A stretch of 64,000 nt of DNA from Rhodobacter capsulatus. GTDB taxonomy: Bacteria; Pseudomonadota; Alphaproteobacteria; Rhodobacterales; Rhodobacteraceae. The notes beneath the pieces were generated by a model that worked only from the letters and a program-made list of their open reading frames with translations, did no database searches and had not been told where the DNA came from. The DNA is taken from NCBI RefSeq assembly GCF_003254295.1, contig NZ_QKZO01000007.1, positions 173,579-237,578 on the forward strand, in the 5' to 3' direction. The translations under genes and the position numbers were made by a program. Each line of letters starts with the position of its first letter. Within the stretch, counting starts at the first letter, position 1. This document shows, in pieces, positions 7,676 to 15,741 of the stretch.

Positions 7676-8821
7676 ATGACCGAGACGATTTTGGCCAATG
7701 CCATGCTTGTGCTGCCCGAGGGCGTGATGCCCGGGCATCTGCTGCTGCGCGACGGGCTGATCGCCGAGATCGGCACGGGCCGTGCGGTGCCGAAAGGCGC
7801 GCTCGATTGCGCGGGCGATCTGCTGGCGCCGGGGCTGATCGAGCTGCACACCGACAATCTGGAGCGCCATATCGAGCCGCGCCCGAAAGTGGCCTGGCCG
7901 CATGCCGATGCGATCATCGCCCATGATGCCGAACTGTGTTCGGTGGGCATCACCACGGTGTTCGACGCGCTGCGGGTGGGCTCGATCGGGGCGTCGGGAG
8001 GGCGGTCGGACTATCGCGAATATGCCCGCGCGCTGGCCGATGAGATCTTGCAGATGCGGGCACGCGACGGGGTGCGGATCTCGCATTACCTGCATCTGCG
8101 CGCCGAGATCTGTTCGGAAACGCTGCTCGAGGAGCTGGCGAAATTCGGCCCCGAGGATCGGGTGGGCATCGTGTCGCTGATGGATCACACCCCCGGCGCG
8201 CGGCAGTTTCGCGACCTCTCGAAGCTGCGCGATTATGTGCGCAAGAAACACGGGCTGAGCGAGGCGGAGTTTCTGGCCCATGTCGAGCAGGAAAAGGCGC
8301 TGAAGGCGCGGCACGGCGCGGCGCATGAGGCGGGGGTGGTGGCCGCCGCGCGCCGTCTGGGCGCGGCGCTGGCCAGCCATGACGACACCACGCCCGAGCA
8401 TGTCGCGGTGTCGCACGGCCATGGGGTGCGGTTTGCCGAGTTTCCGACCACCTTCGAGGCGGCGCAGGCCTGTCGCGATCATGGCATCGCGGTGATGATG
8501 GGGGCGCCGAACCTGATCCGCGGCGGCTCGCATTCGGGCAATGTCGCGGCGCAGGCGCTGGCCGAGGCGGATCTGCTCGACATCCTGTCGTCGGATTACG
8601 TGCCGGGGGCGCTTTTGTCAGCGGCGCTGCTTCTGGGCGACATCTGGGGCGATGTGGCGCGCGGGCTCTCCACGGTGACGGCGGCGCCGGCGCAGGCGGT
8701 GGGGCTGGCCGATCGCGGCCGGATCGCGCCGGGGCTGCGCGCCGATCTGATCCGGGCGCATCGGGTGGAGCGCACGGCGGCGCTGCGCGGGGTCTGGGTG
8801 CGCGGCCGCCGCGTCGGTTGA
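7676..8821 (+). CDS. phnM: Ribose-1-phosphonate triphosphate pyrophosphohydrolase PhnM (381 aa)
   Basis: PhnM removes pyrophosphate from the ribose-1-phosphonate triphosphate to give the substrate of PhnJ. It belongs to the amidohydrolase superfamily; the metal-binding H58-x-D60 motif is visible in IELHTDNLERH, followed by further family blocks (SLMDHTPGARQF and GAPNLIRGGSHSGN). The length agrees with E. coli PhnM (378). The ATG at 7676 follows a GGAG ribosome site. Unlike the other core genes it is not in the phnG-N operon but has its own promoter region, facing away from the 2H gene. Confidence 0.94.
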   Translation: MTETILANAMLVLPEGVMPGHLLLRDGLIAEIGTGRAVPKGALDCAGDLLAPGLIELHTDNLERHIEPRPKVAWPHADAIIAHDAELCSVGITTVFDALRVGSIGASGGRSDYREYARALADEILQMRARDGVRISHYLHLRAEICSETLLEELAKFGPEDRVGIVSLMDHTPGARQFRDLSKLRDYVRKKHGLSEAEFLAHVEQEKALKARHGAAHEAGVVAAARRLGAALASHDDTTPEHVAVSHGHGVRFAEFPTTFEAAQACRDHGIAVMMGAPNLIRGGSHSGNVAAQALAEADLLDILSSDYVPGALLSAALLLGDIWGDVARGLSTVTAAPAQAVGLADRGRIAPGLRADLIRAHRVERTAALRGVWVRGRRVG

Positions 8822-8849
8822 GAAAACGGGCGCCCCTTGGGGCGCCCGT
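8822..8849 (-). terminator. Rho-independent terminator of pyc
   Basis: A perfect 11-base-pair GC-rich stem (arms ACGGGCGCCCC and GGGGCGCCCGT) is followed on the minus strand by TTTTCTC. It lies just past the pyc stop and directly after the phnM stop on the plus strand, where it lacks a T-run but may still help to end phnM transcription. Confidence 0.8.
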
Positions 8850-8872
8850 GGCCTGTTCTGGCGCGGATCGGC

Positions 8873-11800
8873 CTATTCCAGCTCGATCAGCAGGTCTTTC
8901 GCGTCGATCTGGCTGCCCGGGGTGACATGCAGCGCCTTCACCGTGGCTTCGCGGTCGGCATGCAGGCCGGTCTCCATCTTCATCGCCTCGATCGTCAGCA
9001 TCAGATCGCCCGGCCGCAGCTTTTGCCCCACGGTCACCGCCACCGCGGCGATCGAGCCCGGCATCGGCGCGCCGACATGGCCCGGATTGCCCGGATCGGC
9101 CTTGGGTTTCGCCTTGGTCGCGGCCTTGACCAGACGGTTCGGCACCCGCACCGCACGGGGCTGGCCGTTCAGTTCAAAGAACACCTTGGCATCGCCGGTC
9201 TCGTCGGTCTCGCCCACGGTCTGCAGCCGGATTTCCAGCGTCTTGCCGGGGTCGATCTCGGCCGTGATTTCCGAGCCGGGGGCCATGCCGTAGAAGAAGA
9301 CCGGGGTGGGCAGGGTCCGCACCGGGCCGTAGACCCGATGCCGCCCCATGTAATCGAGGAAGACCTTGGGATACATCAGATAGCCCGCCAGATCCTCGTC
9401 ATCGACGGCGCGGCCTTCCAGATCGGCCGAGAGCTTCGCGCGCACCGCTTCCAGATCGACCGGCGGCAGGTGCTTGCCCGGCCGTTCCGTGCTGGGGGTC
9501 TCGCCCTTGAGCACCTTGGCCACGATCGCTTCGGGCCAGCCGCCGGGCGGTTGGCCCAGATTGCCGCGCAGCATGTCCACCACCGAGTCGGGGAAGGCCA
9601 TGTCCTTGGCCGGGTTCAGCACGTCGTCTTTCGTCAGGTTCTGCGCCACCATCATCAGCGCCATGTCGCCCACGACTTTCGAGGACGGCGTGACCTTGAC
9701 GATATCGCCGAAGATCTGGTTCGCATCGGCATAGGCCTGCGCCACCTCGTGCCAGCGTTCCTCAAGGCCAAGGGACCGCGCCTGCGCCTTCAGGTTGGTG
9801 AACTGACCGCCGGGCATTTCGTGCAGATAGACTTCCGAGGCCGGGGCTTCGAGACCGCTCTCAAAGGCGGCGTATTGATGCCGCACGCCCTCCCAGTAGT
9901 TCGAAAGTTCGCGGATCGCGGCGATATCAAGGCCGGTGTCGCGGTCCGTATGCGCCATGGCTTCCACGATCGAGCCAAGGCAGGGCTGCGAAGTGCCCCC
10001 CGAGAAGGCATCCATCGCCGCATCGATCGCATCCACCCCGGCATCGGCCGCGGCCAGAACCGTGGCGCCCGCGATCCCCGACGTGTCATGGGTGTGGAAG
10101 TGGATCGGCAGTCCGACCTCTTCCTTCAGCGCTTTCACCAGCGCGCGCGCGGCGGCGGGTTTCAAAAGCCCCGCCATGTCTTTCAGGCCCAGAACATGGG
10201 CGCCTGCGGCCTCCAGCTCCTTCGCCATGCCGACATAGTATTTCAGGTCATATTTCGCCCGCTCGGGGTTCAGGATGTCGCCGGTGTAGCAGATCGTGCC
10301 TTCGCAGATCTTGTTGGCTTCCACCACCGCATCCATCGCCACGCGCATGTTCTCGACCCAGTTCAGGCTGTCGAAAACGCGGAACACGTCAACGCCCGAG
10401 GTCGCGGCCTGAGCCACGAAGAACTGCACCACATTGTCGGGATAGTTCGTGTAGCCGACCCCGTTCGAGGCGCGCAAAAGCATTTGCGTCAGGATGTTGG
10501 GCATCCGCGCGCGGATGTCGCGCAGCCGCTGCCACGGGCATTCCTGCAAGAAGCGGTACGCCACGTCAAAGGTCGCGCCGCCCCAGCATTCGACCGAGAA
10601 GAGCCCGGGCAGGTTCGCCGCATAGACCGGCGCCGCCTTGATCATGTCGATCGAGCGCATCCGGGTGGCGAGCAAGCTTTGATGGCCGTCGCGCATCGTC
10701 GTGTCGGTGATGAGCAACTTCTTCTGATCGCGCATCCAGTCCGCCACCGCCTTCGGGCCGTCGCGGTCCAGCATGTCGCGGGTGCCGGGGGTGACCGGGC
10801 CGCGCAGCGCGGGCAGGCGCGGCGGTTTCGCCTCGGCCGCGGGTTTCGGGCGGCCCGCGGTCTCGGGGTGACCGTTCACCGAGATGTCGGCGATGTAGGT
10901 GAGGATCTTCGTCGCCCGGTCGCGGCGCTTCTTGAAGGCAAACAGATCCGGCGTCGTGTCGATGAACTTCGTCGTGTAGCTCATGTCGAGGAAAGTCGGA
11001 TGCTTGAGCAGGTTGATGACGAAGTCGATGTTCGTCGACACCCCGCGGATGCGGAATTCGCGCAACGCCCGGTCCATCCGCTTGATCGTCTGATCCGGGG
11101 TCTGCGCCCAGGCGGTGACCTTGACCAGAAGGCTGTCATAATAACGCGTGATCACGCCGCCCGCATAGGCCGTGCCGCCATCCAGCCTGATCCCCATGCC
11201 GGTGGCCGAGCGATAGGCGGTGAGCCGCCCGTAATCGGGGATGAAGTTGTTTTGCGGGTCTTCGGTCGTCACCCGGCATTGCAGCGCATGGCCGTTCAGT
11301 TTGATGTCGGCCTGGGCCGCGACCCCGGTCGCCTCGGCCAGCGTCGCGCCTTCGGCGATGCGGATCTGGCTTTGCACGATGTCGATGCCGGTGACCTGTT
11401 CGGTGACCGTATGTTCGACCTGCACGCGCGGGTTCACCTCGATGAAGTAGAACCGGCTCGTGTCCATATCCATCAGGAATTCGACCGTGCCCGCGTTCTG
11501 ATAGCCGACCGCATTGCCGATCTTCAGCGCCAGCGCGCAGACCTCGGCGCGTTGGGCTTCGGTCAGATAGGGGGCGGGGGCGCGTTCGACGACCTTCTGG
11601 TTGCGCCGCTGCACGGTGCAGTCGCGCTCAAACAGGTGATAAAGCCCGCCGTGGCTGTCGCCCAGCAACTGCACCTCGACATGCCGCGCGCGCAGGATCA
11701 TCTTTTCCAGATAGCCCTCGCCATTGCCAAAGGCGGCCTCGGCCTCGCGACGGCCCTCGCGGACCTTTTCGACAAGTTCATCGGGGCCAAGGATCGGCCG

Positions 11801-12307
11801 CATGCCGCGCCCGCCGCCGCCCCAGCTGGCCTTGAGCATCAAGGGATAGCCGATCTCGGCCGCCTCGCGCTTGATCGCGTCGAAATCCTCGCCCAGAACT
11901 TCGGTCGCGGGAATGACCGGCACGCCCGCCGCCATCGCCACCTTGCGCGCCGAGGCCTTGTCGCCAAGCGCCCGCATCGTCGCCGCTTTCGGGCCGATGA
12001 AGGTGATGCCCGCCTTGTCGCAAGCCTCGACGAATTCGGGGTTTTCCGACAAAAGCCCATAGCCCGGGTGGATCGCGTCGGCGCCCGAATCCTGCGCCAC
12101 GCGGATGATCTCGTCGATCGACAGATAGGCGCCGACGGGCGAGAGCCCGGCGCCGATGCGGTAGGCCTCGTCGGATTTGAACCGGTGCAGGCTGAGCTTG
12201 TCTTCCTCGGCATAGACGGCGACCGTCTTCTTGCCCAGTTCATTCGCGGCGCGCAGCACGCGGATGGCAATCTCGCCGCGGTTGGCGACCAGAATCTTTT
12301 CGAACAT
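8873..12307 (-). CDS. pyc: Pyruvate carboxylase (1144 aa)
   Basis: This is a single-chain, full-length pyruvate carboxylase making oxaloacetate from pyruvate, bicarbonate and ATP. The biotin carboxylase part occupies the first 450 residues or so (start MFEKILVANRGEIAIRV, glycine-rich loop SWGGGGRGMR). The carboxyltransferase barrel follows (ITDTTMRDGHQSL and the VECWGGATFDVA block). The C-terminal biotinyl domain has the biotinylation site EAMKMET. The start at 12307 is the family start; an in-frame ATG ten codons upstream has no better support. It is transcribed alone, with its own terminator. Confidence 0.97.
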   Translation of the reverse strand: MFEKILVANRGEIAIRVLRAANELGKKTVAVYAEEDKLSLHRFKSDEAYRIGAGLSPVGAYLSIDEIIRVAQDSGADAIHPGYGLLSENPEFVEACDKAGITFIGPKAATMRALGDKASARKVAMAAGVPVIPATEVLGEDFDAIKREAAEIGYPLMLKASWGGGGRGMRPILGPDELVEKVREGRREAEAAFGNGEGYLEKMILRARHVEVQLLGDSHGGLYHLFERDCTVQRRNQKVVERAPAPYLTEAQRAEVCALALKIGNAVGYQNAGTVEFLMDMDTSRFYFIEVNPRVQVEHTVTEQVTGIDIVQSQIRIAEGATLAEATGVAAQADIKLNGHALQCRVTTEDPQNNFIPDYGRLTAYRSATGMGIRLDGGTAYAGGVITRYYDSLLVKVTAWAQTPDQTIKRMDRALREFRIRGVSTNIDFVINLLKHPTFLDMSYTTKFIDTTPDLFAFKKRRDRATKILTYIADISVNGHPETAGRPKPAAEAKPPRLPALRGPVTPGTRDMLDRDGPKAVADWMRDQKKLLITDTTMRDGHQSLLATRMRSIDMIKAAPVYAANLPGLFSVECWGGATFDVAYRFLQECPWQRLRDIRARMPNILTQMLLRASNGVGYTNYPDNVVQFFVAQAATSGVDVFRVFDSLNWVENMRVAMDAVVEANKICEGTICYTGDILNPERAKYDLKYYVGMAKELEAAGAHVLGLKDMAGLLKPAAARALVKALKEEVGLPIHFHTHDTSGIAGATVLAAADAGVDAIDAAMDAFSGGTSQPCLGSIVEAMAHTDRDTGLDIAAIRELSNYWEGVRHQYAAFESGLEAPASEVYLHEMPGGQFTNLKAQARSLGLEERWHEVAQAYADANQIFGDIVKVTPSSKVVGDMALMMVAQNLTKDDVLNPAKDMAFPDSVVDMLRGNLGQPPGGWPEAIVAKVLKGETPSTERPGKHLPPVDLEAVRAKLSADLEGRAVDDEDLAGYLMYPKVFLDYMGRHRVYGPVRTLPTPVFFYGMAPGSEITAEIDPGKTLEIRLQTVGETDETGDAKVFFELNGQPRAVRVPNRLVKAATKAKPKADPGNPGHVGAPMPGSIAAVAVTVGQKLRPGDLMLTIEAMKMETGLHADREATVKALHVTPGSQIDAKDLLIELE

Positions 12308-12393
12308 CTGAGATCTCCCCGAAAACACAGCCCGCACAGCGGGAGGTCAGGGCGAAACCTAACGACGCCGCAACGCGGCGCAAGGCAAAACTT

Positions 12394-12426
12394 GCGAAAT
12401 CGGGCAAATTAACTGGCCAATTTCGC
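12394..12426. promoter_or_regulatory. Inverted repeat upstream of pyc
   Basis: Arms GCGAAATCGGGC and GCCAATTTCGC flank an A/T-rich centre containing TTAACT, about 90 bases upstream of pyc. It may be an operator for pyc. I recognise no regulator for it. Confidence 0.3.
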
Positions 12427-12483
12427 GATGTTTGCAAAGCCCCTGTCAGTTCCGATCCGCGCTGTGCCGCTTCGGGGGCGGCA

Positions 12484-14238
12484 TCATTTCCAGCAGGCGA
12501 TCTGCACGGTGAAGCCCTGCGCCAAGGCCGAGATGTCCTCGGCCGCCAGCGTGCCCCCCGCCTCGGCGGGCAGCGGCGCAAAGCCTCGCGCCGCCAGCAC
12601 CGGCACCAGCGCCGAGGTCTGCACCGCCACCGTCATCTCGGGCGGCAGCAGTCTCGCCGTCTCGCCCCCTCGCGGCAGCACCACGCCCAGAACCGCCCCC
12701 GCGCCATCCAGCACCGGGCCGCCGACATCGCCCGGCAGCGTCTTCACGGCGAGCCGTGCCCGCTCGGGCTCGCCCGCAAGGCCGGTCAGGTCCGAGAGCG
12801 TGCCGAAGCTGACGACCGGCGCCGACAGCGCCTCGGGATAGGAGAACCCGGCCACCGCCAGCGCCGCGCCGCGCCCCGCGGTGACGGTCTCGAATCGCGC
12901 CACGGCGGGCGGGGCAAGGGGGGCGAGCGGCTGCAGAACGGCAATGCCAAGGTGCGGATCGGCAAAGGCGATCTTCGCCGGGGCGCCCTCGATCGTGACC
13001 TTGCCGCAGGCGGACAGCCCCTCGGCCGCGGTCAGCACCGCGCCTTTGGCGTCGATGAACAGCCCCGAGCGGGCGAATTCCGGGTGCCGCACGTCCAGCC
13101 CCGCGATCAGATCGGCGCGCCCGACCGCCATCGGCTGACCCAAAGTCGGGTCGAGCGCGGTCTCGCCGAGCGGCTTGAAGCTCGTCTTCATCGCCGCCAG
13201 CACGCGCGCCATCCGCGGCGCGTCGGCGGCCGGATAGACCAGCGTGAAGCCCTTGATCAGGCCCTTGGAGAGCCGGACCTCGGTCACGGAATGGATCTGC
13301 GCATCCTCGCCCACCAGCGAAAAGCCGGATTTGTCGCGGCTGCGCGGGCCCGTCGTCGGCACGATTTCCAAAGACGCCATCGCGTCGTAAAGCCCGTACA
13401 GCGTGTTCTGATCGCCCGGTTCGGAAATCAGCAGCACCCGCACGCCGGAGATATCCTTGGCGCGGTAATGCACGAAGGGCGGGTCGTAATGGTCGAATTC
13501 CACCAGCCCCAGCGGCAGGTCGATCCCGATCCCGGCTTTCGTCTCCTCGACCGGGGTGAGGCCGAGCGCCGATTTCTCGGCCGCCACGCCGTCCAGCAAC
13601 TGCCGCAGCTCAGCCGATTTCAGCACGCCCGTCGGCTCGAAACCGTGGCTGTCCTGCCAGGCGGCGATCGAGGCCCGGGTGCCGCGCCCGAACGCGCCAT
13701 CGACGCCGCCGGAATAGACCCCCACCCATTCAAGGGCTTCCTGAACGCGCATCCGCCCCTCGCGGCCCATCGCCTCCTCGGCGCGGCGCGCATCTGCCAG
13801 CGTCTCGACCGGCGGCGGCGCCGGTTCGGGCGCCAGCTCGGGCGCCGGGGCAGGGGAGGGCGCGGGGAGAGCCGGGCTTTCAGCCGCTTCCGGCGGCCAG
13901 AACTGCGCCCGGAAGCGGCTGCCGTCGGCGACATAGCTGTCGGCCGGGATCAGGCCCGCGTTGCGCATCTGCCGCAGCGCCTCGGCGGCGATTTCGGGCG
14001 TGTCATAGGGGCCAAGCGCCAGACCATACCAGCCGCCCGGCAGGGTGAAGCCCGCGGCATCGGGGAAGCTTGTTGCCAGATCGCGCAGCCGCGTCTGCGC
14101 CTGATCCAGCGTCGGCAGCGCCTCGATCTGCACCCAGGAGGTGTCCGCCGCCGCCAGACCGGGCGCCAGACTGGCCCAGACCGTCAGCGTCATCCCCAGC
14201 ACGCCCGCGCGTAGCGCCGACCGTTTCCCCGCCCCCAT
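12484..14238 (-). CDS. Secreted SPOR / peptidoglycan-binding protein with a degenerate trypsin-like domain (584 aa)
   Basis: A signal peptide (ending near LAPGLAAAD) precedes a SPOR-like repeat region with YGLALGPYDTPEIAAEAL at roughly residues 40-110. A proline/alanine linker and a PG_binding_1 domain (VQEALEWVGVYSGGVDGAFG) follow. The C-terminal 200 residues have the layout of a trypsin-like serine protease, but the catalytic positions are changed: E406 replaces His (LTAAEGL), G431 replaces Asp (LGIAVL) and V505 replaces Ser (PGDVGGP). It is thus predicted to bind peptidoglycan without protease activity. The ATG at 14238 is chosen for its signal peptide and G-rich ribosome site. No close functional relative is known to me. 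Confidence 0.8.
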   Translation of the reverse strand: MGAGKRSALRAGVLGMTLTVWASLAPGLAAADTSWVQIEALPTLDQAQTRLRDLATSFPDAAGFTLPGGWYGLALGPYDTPEIAAEALRQMRNAGLIPADSYVADGSRFRAQFWPPEAAESPALPAPSPAPAPELAPEPAPPPVETLADARRAEEAMGREGRMRVQEALEWVGVYSGGVDGAFGRGTRASIAAWQDSHGFEPTGVLKSAELRQLLDGVAAEKSALGLTPVEETKAGIGIDLPLGLVEFDHYDPPFVHYRAKDISGVRVLLISEPGDQNTLYGLYDAMASLEIVPTTGPRSRDKSGFSLVGEDAQIHSVTEVRLSKGLIKGFTLVYPAADAPRMARVLAAMKTSFKPLGETALDPTLGQPMAVGRADLIAGLDVRHPEFARSGLFIDAKGAVLTAAEGLSACGKVTIEGAPAKIAFADPHLGIAVLQPLAPLAPPAVARFETVTAGRGAALAVAGFSYPEALSAPVVSFGTLSDLTGLAGEPERARLAVKTLPGDVGGPVLDGAGAVLGVVLPRGGETARLLPPEMTVAVQTSALVPVLAARGFAPLPAEAGGTLAAEDISALAQGFTVQIACWK

Positions 14239-14345
14239 GCTGCCCCCCGTAACCTTATCGCCCCGCATTTCGCGCAAACTAACAGGATGCGCGCCCGCGT
14301 CACCCCCCAATCGCGGCATTTTCCGCCCCGCAAGGCGGCATCCGG

Positions 14346-14374
14346 TTGACCCTGTTGCGCCCCTTGCCTAGAGA
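14346..14374 (+). promoter_or_regulatory. Predicted sigma-70 promoter of glyQ
   Basis: A TTGACC -35 box and a TAGAGA -10 box are separated by exactly 17 bases. Transcription would begin about 23 bases before the glyQ ATG, a short leader that leaves no room for a riboswitch. Confidence 0.55.
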
Positions 14375-14403
14375 GGGGGCGTTTCGCTCTCAAGGTCGGT
14401 GAC

Positions 14404-15342
14404 ATGGAAAAACCTGCTGCGCCCCGTTCGTTTCAGGAGATCATCCTGCGGCTGATGACCTATTGGTCCTCCAAGGGCTGCGCGGTCCTGCAGCCCTATG
14501 ACATGGAGGTCGGCGCGGGCACCTTCCACCCGGCCACCACCTTGCGCAGCCTGGGCAGCCAGCCCTGGGCCGCGGCCTATGTCCAGCCCTCGCGCCGCCC
14601 GACCGATGGCCGCTATGGCGAGAACCCGAACCGGCTGCAGCACTATTACCAATATCAGGTGCTGATCAAACCCAGCCCGCCGGATCTGCAGGCGCTGTAT
14701 CTGGGCTCGCTGGAAGCGATCGGCATCGATCTGGGCCTGCATGACATCCGCTTCGTGGAAGACGACTGGGAAAGCCCGACCCTGGGCGCCTGGGGTCTGG
14801 GCTGGGAGGTCTGGTGCGACGGCATGGAAGTGTCGCAATTCACCTATTTCCAGCAGGTCGGCGGGCATGATTGCAAGCCGGTCTCGGGCGAGCTGACCTA
14901 TGGGCTGGAACGTCTGGCGATGTATGTCCTTGGCATCGATCACGTGATGGACATGCCGTTCAACGATCCGGCCTCGCCGATCCCGCTGAAATACGGCGAT
15001 ATTTTCCGCCAGACCGAGGAGGAATATTCCCGCCACAATTTCGACGGCGCGAATACCGAGGTGCTGTTGCAACATTTCCTCGATGCCGAGGCCGAATGCG
15101 AACGGCTTCTGGCCTTCCCGGCCGAGGATCCGAATTCCGGCAAGCGCATCGTCATGGCCCATCCGGCCTATGACCAGTGCATCAAGGCCAGCCATCTCTT
15201 CAACCTGCTCGATGCGCGGGGGGTGATTTCGGTGACCGAACGGCAGGCCTATATCGGCCGTGTCCGCGCTTTGGCGAAGAAATGCGCCGATGCCTTCGTC
15301 ACCACCACCGCGGGCGGCTGGCGCCCGGAGGCGCAGGCGTGA
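14404..15342 (+). CDS. glyQ: Glycyl-tRNA synthetase alpha chain (312 aa)
   Basis: The protein is the catalytic alpha chain of the bacterial heterotetrameric glycyl-tRNA synthetase. Class II features are clear: motif [14 protein letters not shown] at the start, [15 protein letters not shown], and the [19 protein letters not shown] block. Length is close to the usual 300 residues. The gene ends in a four-base overlap with a small secreted-protein gene that lies between glyQ and glyS. Confidence 0.97.
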   Translation: MEKPAAPRSFQEIILRLMTYWSSKGCAVLQPYDMEVGAGTFHPATTLRSLGSQPWAAAYVQPSRRPTDGRYGENPNRLQHYYQYQVLIKPSPPDLQALYLGSLEAIGIDLGLHDIRFVEDDWESPTLGAWGLGWEVWCDGMEVSQFTYFQQVGGHDCKPVSGELTYGLERLAMYVLGIDHVMDMPFNDPASPIPLKYGDIFRQTEEEYSRHNFDGANTEVLLQHFLDAEAECERLLAFPAEDPNSGKRIVMAHPAYDQCIKASHLFNLLDARGVISVTERQAYIGRVRALAKKCADAFVTTTAGGWRPEAQA

Positions 15343-15740
15343 CACCGCTTCTGCCCGTCGCGGCGGCGCTGGCGCTGGTCGCGGGCGCCGTGCCCGCCGA
15401 GGTCGCGCTGACCGCGGTCGCAACCGGCCAGCCCGAGCCGATCCTGACCGAGGACTGGCAACCGGGGCCGGGGGGGCTTGGCTGTTTTCGCACGCCGCTC
15501 TCGCTGGCGCTTCTGACCGAGACTTTCGCGCTTTACGATGCCGCCGCGCCCCGGCCCGGGCCGCAAGCGCCGCCCTGTTTCGATGCCGCGCGGATCGGCG
15601 CCGATCTGGCCGCGGGCACGGCGCTGGCCTTCCTTGGGGCGCGCAACATCACCCCCGGCGTCGATCGCGTCGTCGCCGTCTATCCCGATGGCCGGGCCTA
15701 TGTCTGGCTGCAACCGAATGACCTTGCGGGGAAAAACTGA
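15339..15740 (+). CDS. Small secreted protein between glyQ and glyS (133 aa)
   Basis: The frame starts at a GTG that overlaps the glyQ stop, and encodes an N-terminal hydrophobic signal ([19 protein letters not shown]) and a mature domain of about 110 residues. The mature part has two cysteines (FRTP preceded by C, and PCFD) and a C-terminal [15 protein letters not shown] strand. It sits inside the glyQ-glyS operon with no gap of note on either side, so it must be co-translated at similar levels. I do not recognise a family. The GTG start is supported by tight coupling and the signal peptide. Confidence 0.75.
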   Translation: MTPLLPVAAALALVAGAVPAEVALTAVATGQPEPILTEDWQPGPGGLGCFRTPLSLALLTETFALYDAAAPRPGPQAPPCFDAARIGADLAAGTALAFLGARNITPGVDRVVAVYPDGRAYVWLQPNDLAGKN

Positions 15741-15741
15741 C

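Noticed and set aside
8837..12412. A very long open frame on the strand opposite pyruvate carboxylase.
   Set aside because: It is antisense to a fully conserved gene and its sequence is rich in R, H, G and A without any recognisable domain, as expected for an open shadow frame in high-GC DNA.
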